The translations under genes were made by a program, and so were the position numbers. A DNA stretch of 64,000 nt from contig OZ231126.1 in NCBI GenBank assembly GCA_965153355.1, positions 10,292,001 through 10,356,000 of the forward strand, given 5' to 3'. Positions 57,301 to 64,000 of the stretch are shown piece by piece. Within the stretch, counting starts at the first letter, position 1; every line of letters starts with the position of its first letter. This DNA comes from Flaccisagitta enflata. Its lineage: Eukaryota > Chaetognatha > Sagittoidea > Aphragmophora. Under the pieces are notes generated by a model that saw nothing but the letters and a program-made list of their open reading frames with translations, made no database searches and was not told the origin of the DNA.

Positions 57301-58332
57301 TTGTTTTTCTTCTTCATCTAACAAAATGTCTAAATCTATAATTTCTTCTTCTTCTTTTTTTCTCTTCTTTTTCTTTGATGCTAATGTTGGAGGTGGAGGT
57401 GGAGGTGGAGGTGGAAGAGGAAATGCGGATGGAGGCGGTTTTATCAATATTGGGCCATTAGAGGTTTTCCACCGATTTTCAGCGTCATTTATAATCAAAA
57501 GCCAAACATCGGATATCTCTTTCATTTTTTCTATGTACACATTCATAGCCGCCAGACTACCCTGAACAATTCCGTTTTTCTTTTTTTCCTTATTTCGATT
57601 TTTTATCAATTCCGTCAACTTTTCCAATTCTTTGAGAGCCTCGGACACTACAACTACATCGTCGTGAAAGATGTTCAGAGTCGCTCCCTGTAGTAGTCTA
57701 GTGTGGAAGGCATAGCAAGACCGGAACGTTGAGCCAGGGAGAAGGCCCGGCTCGCCGATGTCCTTAAGTTGTTCAGCGCCGCAGCCGAAGGGTCTCCGGT
57801 TCCGTAACGACCCGCCAGAAACGCGGGCGTTGACATCGGTTGAGCGACGGGATTCATTTGGTTGGATCCTAGTCTTATTGACCTGAGGTGTCTGCCGCTG
57901 CTGACGCCGCGTTGGCTTCTTTTGGTTCGTTTGCCTCCCTTTCGGGTTCGCGATCGCGTTCCGCCTCGTCGACTTCGAAAACTTTTCCCTTTTCCGCCCC
58001 GTCGACGACCCCGCGCTCGACGTCGTCGTCTTCCGCCGGCGAGCAACGGGGACGCTTTTAGACTTTTTGACCTTCGTCGCCGCCGCCGGCGCCTTCTTCC
58101 CCCCATTACCGCGCTCGCGTCCATCCGCGATCGCGATCTGCTCCGACTGCCCGTGCGACTGCGCCCGCGCCCGCGACTGCGACTGCGACTGCGGCGTCGA
58201 CGACCACCAAACATCGTCGCCATCGAAGTTGCGCTCGATCCACGGCGACGTTGGCCCCGTCGGCCCCGGCGTCTGCCTCCTCCCATCGTATTCCTGGTCC
58301 CACCCGCTGTCGATCTGATAAGGGTCCGCCAT
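57166..58332 (-). CDS. 388-residue protein overlapping the core protein in another frame
   Basis: Family unknown. ATG at 58332 (MADPYQIDSGWDQEYDG). The first 220 residues share their DNA with the arginine-rich core protein in a different frame and are S/Q/K/R-rich. After the core protein's stop at 57675 this frame continues with well-formed sequence: CYAFHTRLLQGATLNIFHDD, a heptad-like helical region (ALKELEKLTELIKNRNKEKKK), WLLIINDAENRWK, a proline run, an E-rich segment, a CAA-coded polyglutamine tract (about 57221-57300) and an end in GDWLM. The C-terminal half is clearly under protein constraint by eye. The overlapping half could instead be removed by splicing. Probable virion or core-associated protein, by position only. 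Confidence 0.55.
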
Positions 58333-58475
58333 GAAGACGCCGTCTGTTTCTTTCGACGACCCGCCCGCCCTCCTTTCCTACTTTTCCCCGCGCCTTTCCT
58401 TCGTTTTTTTCGCAAAGCACTTAACCGTTTCTTGGCCATAAAGTTTAAAAACAAGTTAGAGGCCGATTGAGGCAT
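57675..58475 (-). CDS. Arginine-rich core protein (pVII/pX-like) with protease sites
   Basis: 266 residues, extremely R/K/G/S-rich. It is expected to neutralise and condense genome DNA in the capsid, as adenovirus core proteins do. Four sites of the form (hydrophobic)-x-G-G|R divide it: MGGG|R (residues 64-68), MFGG|R (88-92), VMGG|R (123-127) and LAGG|R (145-149). These fit the adenain-type consensus, fully or with V at the first position. The C-terminal 70 residues are not basic (STPAFLAGRYGTGDPSAAAL). The start overlaps the protease C-terminus by about 20 bases; an internal ATG (MAKKRLSAL) at 58439 is an alternative. Homology to a named family is not shown; the call rests on composition, sites and position. 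Confidence 0.7.
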   Translation of the reverse strand: MPQSASNLFLNFMAKKRLSALRKKRRKGAGKSRKGGRAGRRKKQTASSWRTLIRSTAGGTRNTMGGGRRRGRRGQRRRGSSATSMATMFGGRRRRSRSRSRGRGRSRTGSRSRSRSRMDASAVMGGRRRRRRRRRSKSLKASPLLAGGRRRRRARGRRRGGKGKSFRSRRGGTRSRTRKGGKRTKRSQRGVSSGRHLRSIRLGSNQMNPVAQPMSTPAFLAGRYGTGDPSAAALNNLRTSASRAFSLAQRSGLAMPSTLDYYRERL

Positions 58476-59189
58476 GAAGCCCCTTTTTCCGTTTAATCTT
58501 CGTCGCGTTTCTTTTCTTTTTCTTCAAAACCTCGCCTTTGTCGGCGGCGTGTCGATCAAGGAGGAACGAGACGTCAAAAATGTACTTCATCGCTCCGTTC
58601 CAGCGGAAGAGTTGTTGTGCGAGGACGGCGACACGCAGGTCATTTATATACAACTTCCATAATGGGGTAATAACTGGGAAGAAATTTTCCAGGATTTCTT
58701 TTCCATCGTATCCGCGCGAGAGGAACCAGATTGTGCAGCAGGCATGTAACCCACATGAAGTTCCCTTTTAAAGGAAAAGAGGGGTGAATGCTCTCAAACT
58801 AACACAATAAGACGTTAAACCCGGCAATACACCCCTTTTAAATGGATACTTACCCAGTGGACCTGAAGCCGACGCCCGTAACTAAATATTCGGCCGTATT
58901 TTTGCATAACACTGTGGACATGAGCCAGGTGATTTGGAGATGATCCGTAGGAGCAGAGGTACTCACTACCGTAAGATTCGTCCCCATCATCGACTTTCTC
59001 CCGTCGTCGAAGCACTGTCCAGTGAGATCCAACTTTATCCGTAGATTTCGACTCGTTTAACAAATATATCTTGCCAGGGACCAAATCATTCGGCAAATTA
59101 TCACTCGACCATAAACCGGCGTACAAAGGGGCAATTAAATTAAACTTATCGCGTCGTAAGATTAGTTCTTCTATCAATTTCCCATCCAT
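58456..59189 (-). CDS. Adenain-like cysteine protease, two exons
   Basis: Capsid maturation protease of the adenain (C5) fold family, which cleaves virion precursors. Exon 1 is 59189-58854 (donor CACTGG|GTAAGT) and exon 2 is 58764-58456 (acceptor TTTTAAAAG); both are phase 0, giving 214 residues, the family's usual size. His56 lies in GSHWTVL. Gln109 in LQVHW and Cys116 in TSCGLHACC are seven residues apart, the same spacing as oxyanion Gln and catalytic Cys in adenain. The intron falls between them. Odd: the position where the catalytic acid is expected (EYLCSYGSS) has no Asp or Glu. The ATG is 67 bases after the capsid protein's stop on the same strand. The C-terminus is K-rich. Confidence 0.82.
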
Positions 59190-59256
59190 TGTAACTTTCG
59201 TTGTCGTTGTCGTCGGGGCTGTCGCCTTCGACACCCCGATATGGGTGAAATCGAAT

Positions 59257-59329
59257 TTACCCGAGCCCAAAATTTCTGATGACTTGTCGCTGTCAAAGAA
59301 AAAGAAGATATCAAGTTTACATACACACA

Positions 59330-59389
<60 letters not shown>

Positions 59390-62235
59390 CATACATGCTT
59401 AACAAACCTGAGAATCCAAAAAAAGAGTAACGATACTACGTTGTAAAACGTATAAACGTATCGCTTCCGTCGTGTTAGCCTTCCACGTCACGTTCAAGCG
59501 GGCTTGGTTAAGCCTTTTCTGGGGAACTGTGTCGCTACATGGGTTCTTGGGGGCGCCGAAGGAAACTTTAAAGAAGCTGAACCCTGTTTTGAACCTGTAT
59601 AAATAAATAAATAGAAAACTTTTATTTTTCCATTCGATAGTTACAATAACGAAAGGATATATCTATTCAACTTGTATCAATACTTTCCTGCTTTTGTCAA
59701 TCCAAGATCCCAAATCTTCGAGGAGGAGGAGGAGGAGGAGGAGGAGGAGGAGGAGAAAAGAAATAAAAAATTAGAAAAAATTGCAATCATAATTTTTACT
59801 CAGCAAACTACTCATTATATACGCGCATTTTTTGGTAACTGTTTGATCGTACCCGTGTACTGCGGCATGTCACTGTAGAGATTGGCGAACGCTCGATTGA
59901 ATTTTGATTTAGACGACCAATCAGCATCAAGCTTTAGACAAGGGAAACGAAGGTTATCCAGATCAAACCTATTGAGAGCATGTGGTCTAAATTAAGCAAA
60001 CGATTAGCTTTGGGGAGGAGCTTTAAAGCAAACACATCAAGTCAACAATAATGCCTAACGCAACGTCAATAACCAGATGTCATCCACATCCATGGGGGTG
60101 AAGTTAAAGACAGACGTCGCAAATGATGAAATTGCAGCGGTATTTGTAGTCATGGCGATGACGCAGATTTCAGGGAGGAATTCACCGCTGAAGCAGTCCT
60201 CTTTTCGCCAGTGGGTCGAATTGGTCGGGATGATGAATTCACGAGCGCTGGTGTGATAATAAGTGTAGCAGACTGGACTTTGCTGGAGACGACGTTCCAT
60301 AGTGAGTAATAAATCGCTATGAACATGTACCTGTACAGGATGAAAAAACTATAAAGTAGCATGGCTAATCTTTCGCTATGGCAAGGACAGGCTCACGCTT
60401 AAATACCTTACATACCCGAGGTACAATTAGTTTCACATTGGAGATTTCAAACTTGAAGTTTGCCGAGGGTACCGCACTTCTCATACAAGCCGTTGGCGCG
60501 GCCAGCTCGTACTCCAGCGACAGACTAATCATAGGAATCTAACAAAACAGAAACACATCCATAAATAAACCAATTAATCTATTTTTCATTTAACAAGAGA
60601 GCAAAAATTTCATAAACTCACTAGATATTTTTTTTGCTGTAGGAAACCATGAAATGGTGGGGCGCGTAGATAATACAGCGCAGATTCTGCGGTATTTTCT
60701 CCTCTTTTTGACAGTCCACTAGGAGTTTGGATGCTAACATTCGACATGTCTTTCTCATCATACCTTAAAATCAAGGATAAAAAAAGGGTCAATGAAAACA
60801 TTTCATCGAGATTTACCCGATGTGGGTGAAATTTATCAGTATGAATAAACATTACCATCCCCAAAGTTCGAGCAACGATTTCCGCGCCTCCCTACAAAGA
60901 AAAGAGTAAAATCACATGTAGTGGCAATCAATCAATGTGTTTTTCAAGAATCAATAACAGGCAGGAACCCAGCCCTTGAAGGCCGCAAGCGTACCTTTGG
61001 TACCACATCGTTAAAAAGGCCACGGAATAGATAGGGTACAACCCATTGCAGTTTGAGATGCTCTCGTTATTGAGCTTTATATTGACATTCTTGAAAACGC
61101 AGAATCCTGAAAAAAAATATATCAATACCGGTGTTAAAACCACCATCAATTCGTTCGCACTCAACCCTGTGTTTGTTTATTCACCTGGTAATTGGTCAAA
61201 CTGGACTCCGAGAAACGCATTGGCGCCCACACTAGATGGCCTGTGTGGGGTGAGGAGATCTGGCGTCGTGAGCGCCCGGGAGGAGCGAGGGTCGATTCGT
61301 CGCCTTTTCTTTCTTGGTCGTCGCACATTATTGTCTTCGTCGTCTTCGTCATTCTCGCTAGTCGTGTCGCTTAAGTCCTCTTCATCGTCGTCATCATCCT
61401 CCTCGTCATCGTCTCTCCTTCGTTTACGCTGAGTTCCAGCTCTTCCCTCCGCTGGGAACACCGTTGCGCGGGGATCGATTCGTACCTTTTTCTTCGGTTG
61501 TTGCGCGTCATCGCTGTCCTCGTCTTCGTCAACGCTGCTCGTTTCGCTGCTCGTTTTACTGCTCGTTTCACTCTCGTCGTCGTCGTCTCTCCCTCGCTTG
61601 CGTTTAATCGCGCCCCCTCGCTGCGTGATCGTCGACACCGCGGGAAGGGACGAAGATGACGGATATCCGGGTGCCAAAACCGACGGTCTTGTCCCGCACG
61701 TGTATGGATTATTCAGACGATTTAGTCTCTCTCGCTCCCGAAAGTAATTGCTTGATGAACAAACGCCGGTACTGGTCAAGGTCGATGGGCGCGAACCCGA
61801 TCCGCGACCAGTCGTGTTTGTGAGAGTGTAGGCGGGGGTCGACAATGCTGTAGTTGTAAAGTTAACGGCTGGGATGTCCGCTCCCGTGCTGGAATATCAG
61901 ATATTAAAGACTTAATTGTATAATTCAACTAACAGCACAAGATATAAATAGTATGAAATATCTCCAATTGTCAATGGATAAGTATACCTGGTCACGATTT
62001 TTAAAGAAAATTCGAGACAAATTTCTCTGAGATCCACAAGCGTGTTTTGAGGCTCGACTTGAATGGTAAAGCTTTTAGTGTTGCTGGTAATCGGCAGCGA
62101 TGGATAAAACGGCACAGGGGAAATATGATCGATACTGAAATCACGTTTCGGTACGCTCCACAAATCAAAACGCTCCGAGATGCATGTTTCGCTAGAGTCG
62201 ACGTAGACCGTCGCGGGATCGTGTATTCCGCTCAT
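59257..62235 (-). CDS. Major capsid protein (double-jelly-roll type) in about ten exons
   Basis: Would build the hexon-like shell. Exons that I can place: 62235-61988, 61888-61185, 61106-60995, 60891-60856 (36 bases), 60763-60622, 60538-60416, 60330 to about 60070, about 59986 to 59830, 59594-59408, 59289-59257. Joins 1-6 and 9-10 are in frame with GT-AG ends; the exon 7-8 and 8-9 joins are uncertain. The order of motifs follows Polinton (F54H12.2-like) capsid proteins: DLWSVPKRDFSID near the N-terminus, NAFLGVQFDQL, the KLNNESISNCNGLYPIYS stretch, the central FNFTPMDVDDIWL, and a C-terminal ARLNVTWKANTTEAIRLYVL with a short LDSQRQVIRNF end. Exon 2 inserts about 230 residues of low-complexity, charge-block sequence into the first jelly roll. 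The protein would be about 670 residues against roughly 450 without that insert. Confidence 0.75.
59323..59386. repeat. (CA)n microsatellite inside the capsid gene's last intron
   Basis: Lies between the exon ending at 59408 and the exon starting at 59289; GT on the coding strand. Confidence 0.9.
59881..61100. other. Introns of the capsid gene
   Basis: Short introns (roughly 85-110 bases each between exons 3 and 7) with canonical GT-AG ends and pyrimidine-rich acceptors such as TTTTTTTTCAG at 61107. None contains another gene that I can support. Confidence 0.6.
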
Positions 62236-62285
62236 TTTGATTGACTTCACGCGCGTACACGCATGCGCACGCGAGACTATCTCGC

Positions 62286-63047
62286 CTAGTCAAAAATCGA
62301 TTTTATACGCGAAGATTTGGTCCCACGCGCACGTCCCTTCGTCGTAGACTTCTTGCGTATAACAGCCCCTCCTCCCTTTCCTCCACGCTTAACTTTCCTC
62401 CCGCCACTTTTACTTTTTATCGGGCGTTTTCGGGCCCCTCGTCGAACCCCACGCTGCGCCCCCCCTTTTCCTCCGCGTCGCGTTACGCGTCGAGCACCGC
62501 GTCGCGTTACGCGTCGAGCACCTCGGCGCACGACGCGTCGAACCCCACCCCGTGTTCGTTTACGAGCCCCCCGCTTGCCACCCACTCGCTTATGTCGCCG
62601 TCGCCCGCGTCGAGATTTTGTTAACGCGGATAAACGTCTTTTGTTTTCCGGGTTGAGGTTTTCGACGATGTCGTTGGGTAGCGTGTTAGATTTTCCTCCT
62701 CTTCTTCTTCCTCCTCCTTTTCCTCCTCGTCGCCCGCGACCTCCAACGACGTTTTTTAACGCGTCAGCGCCTCGTTTTAGTGTTTTTTTACCGACGTCCT
62801 TCACGGATTCTCCTTGCGCCAACGAGCTAAGAGCATCAGCGCCAACGTTAAGGGCTTTTTGGCCGAATGACCGTATCCCTTTATTTATATACTTGCTCGT
62901 CAATCCGTCCGCGGCTTTTTCTAGGATCGGGCGGAAAAAACGTCCAATCGAGGCTAGGAATCCATCACCTCTTCCCCCCGCCCTACCTCCTCTGCGTCTT
63001 CTCTCAGTATCGAACAAAGAAAACGTGCGAATAGATGGTCGCTCCAT
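62286..63047 (-). CDS. pVI-like amphipathic/basic virion protein
   Basis: 253 residues. The ATG overlaps the stop of the upstream gene as TGATG. Residues 30-103 form an amphipathic region (FLASIGRFFRPILEKAADG, then two GADAL repeats within VGADALSSL and RGADALKNV) like the membrane-active precursor protein of adenovirus/Polinton capsids. It ends in VVGG|R (100-104), the same site type as in the core protein. The remainder is a very basic, histone-tail-like region with tandem TRRGARRV units. Cleavage would separate the amphipathic from the DNA-binding part. It may therefore combine pVI-like and core roles. The function is inferred from composition and context. Confidence 0.65.
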   Translation of the reverse strand: MERPSIRTFSLFDTERRRRGGRAGGRGDGFLASIGRFFRPILEKAADGLTSKYINKGIRSFGQKALNVGADALSSLAQGESVKDVGKKTLKRGADALKNVVGGRGRRGGKGGGRRRGGKSNTLPNDIVENLNPENKRRLSALTKSRRGRRRHKRVGGKRGARKRTRGGVRRVVRRGARRVTRRGARRVTRRGGKGGAQRGVRRGARKRPIKSKSGGRKVKRGGKGGGAVIRKKSTTKGRARGTKSSRIKSIFD

Positions 63048-63946
63048 CACGAGGGCGCTCGAATGTGAAGCGTGATGCGAGTGTAAGCGCTAAACGAAGT
63101 AATTGGTCTATCGTACAAGTCACGTATCAGTATTCGGATGTATTGAATTTCCTGAGACTTCAACGTGATGTATTGCGGCGATCCTCCGTAATTGCGCGTT
63201 ACTCTCAGTGTTCCGGGAGTGTAGGGAAAAGACACGAAACGTAACAATCCAGCTTGACCGGAGGCGATTTTTTGAGGCACACCCAAATTTGAGAGAACCA
63301 TGAACGTGTCGTTGGGCGTTAACTCTGGTGGGTACTTGAAGTAGTCCCGCGTCGTCATAGTCGAGGGCCAAATCACTTGGCAATCCTTGTGGAAGAATCT
63401 TGTCTGCCTTTTATACTCGTACTTGAGCTTCTTGGTCTTATCTTTGGAGATCCCGATGATGAGATACTGCCGACGGGTAGAGTGAGTTGTTTGCACACCA
63501 AGGAGGTCCAATAATCCAGCATGGATTTTCATGGTGATTCCACAGTCGGGTTCAAACGAGACCCAAATTCGAACCAACACTGGATCGTACGTAAATAACT
63601 TCTTTATGCGTCGCGGCATTTCCTTTTTAATCCCATCGTTTAAAAACTTAACCAAGGTATTTCCAGAAACTAATTCTTTTCTTCCAAGTACCACTTTAAC
63701 GATTTTTCCATATGTACCATCTTCATTCTCATAATACCAGTCTAAAATTTCCAAATACGCAGTATCATCGTCATTCATATGTACGGCCTTGTAGGAAATT
63801 TCTGTGAGACAGACGGACGAACCTTGGGGTGCGTATAAAGGTTCATCGAGTACATTGGTGAAGTCACTTGGGGAATTGGGGAATCCATTTAGCGAGTTAG
63901 ACAGCAGGTTGATGTAGCAACCCTGAGGTGTCAACTGAACCGGCAT
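63047..63946 (-). CDS. Penton/minor-capsid-like protein
   Basis: 299 residues in one exon, ATG at 63946 in context CAAAAATGCC (Kozak-like purine). Begins MPVQLTPQGCYINLLSNS and continues FPNSPSDFTNVLDEPLYAP and VCLTEISY, a layout typical of the minor capsid (penton-base-like) proteins of Polintons and related elements: an N-terminal strand, then 'P-N-x-P-x-D-F' and 'v-L-x-E-I'. The rest is beta-rich, without introns or low complexity. It would sit at capsid vertices. It is first in a tight minus-strand series (overlap of TGA/ATG with the next gene). I am sure that it belongs to the virion block and less sure of the exact capsid role. Confidence 0.65.
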   Translation of the reverse strand: MPVQLTPQGCYINLLSNSLNGFPNSPSDFTNVLDEPLYAPQGSSVCLTEISYKAVHMNDDDTAYLEILDWYYENEDGTYGKIVKVVLGRKELVSGNTLVKFLNDGIKKEMPRRIKKLFTYDPVLVRIWVSFEPDCGITMKIHAGLLDLLGVQTTHSTRRQYLIIGISKDKTKKLKYEYKRQTRFFHKDCQVIWPSTMTTRDYFKYPPELTPNDTFMVLSNLGVPQKIASGQAGLLRFVSFPYTPGTLRVTRNYGGSPQYITLKSQEIQYIRILIRDLYDRPITSFSAYTRITLHIRAPS

Positions 63947-64000
63947 TTTTCAAGTTGACCAGCGTCTGACTGTCAATGAATTGTTTGAACCGCGGATTAT
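63947..64000. other. Upstream of the penton-like gene; element continues off the window
   Basis: Only 54 bases remain. No integrase, packaging ATPase or terminal inverted repeat is visible in the window, so these should be sought to the right. Confidence 0.5.

Noticed and set aside
62317-63075. Plus-strand frames opposite the pVI-like and core genes
   Set aside because: Complement of arginine-rich codons is naturally free of stops; sequence is R/P/L-rich without features, and the minus frames explain the region.

Overview
The window looks like repeat-choked metazoan nuclear DNA (GT-AG introns, very abundant GA/CT, CA/GT and AAC microsatellites, satellite-bearing transposons) followed by a large integrated virus-like element. 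I cannot name the host. Its dispersed non-autonomous elements resemble the DINE-1/pearl type (Helentron-derived) elements known from insects and molluscs, so a marine invertebrate is a reasonable guess, not a result. I found no convincing host gene, tRNA, rRNA or CRISPR array.

Layout. Positions 1-38,800 hold no supportable gene. They hold microsatellites, minisatellites, foldback elements, MITE-like elements with terminal inverted repeats, and at least a dozen copies or fragments of one element family. Those elements start with ACAAGGCC and end in an 18-bp hairpin followed by AAAA(A). Subfamilies differ in the hairpin stem, and the partner bases change to keep pairing. Three copies (3597-5337, 27378-29290, 29745-31807) carry 1.5-2 kb of internal short tandem repeats.

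From about 38.9 kb genes appear: two minus-strand membrane protein genes (one broken), a plus-strand unknown gene (42,114), a plus-strand gene with three zinc fingers and an intron (43,047-46,792), a minus-strand membrane protein nested in that intron (44,181-44,895), and a 1791-residue protein-primed family B DNA polymerase of Polinton/Maverick type (46,811-52,186). The zinc-finger gene and the polymerase lie in one reading frame, split only by a TGA and a TAG.

On the minus strand from 63.9 kb down to 53.7 kb is a compact virion block: penton/minor-capsid-like protein, pVI-like amphipathic/basic protein, double-jelly-roll major capsid protein spread over about ten exons, adenain-like cysteine protease in two exons, arginine-rich core protein overlapping a second long frame, a small membrane ORF, and an unrecognised two-exon acidic protein. 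The order penton-pVI-hexon-protease is that of the adenovirus late region. The core and pVI-like proteins carry sites of the form (hydrophobic)-x-G-G|R that the protease could cut. Integrase, packaging ATPase and terminal repeats of the element are not in the window; the right part probably lies beyond position 64,000.

Signs of decay or oddity: motif C of the polymerase reads DTNS instead of DTDS, the protease lacks an obvious catalytic acid, and one membrane gene has stops and frame changes. Microsatellites sit inside introns and coding sequence of the viral genes.
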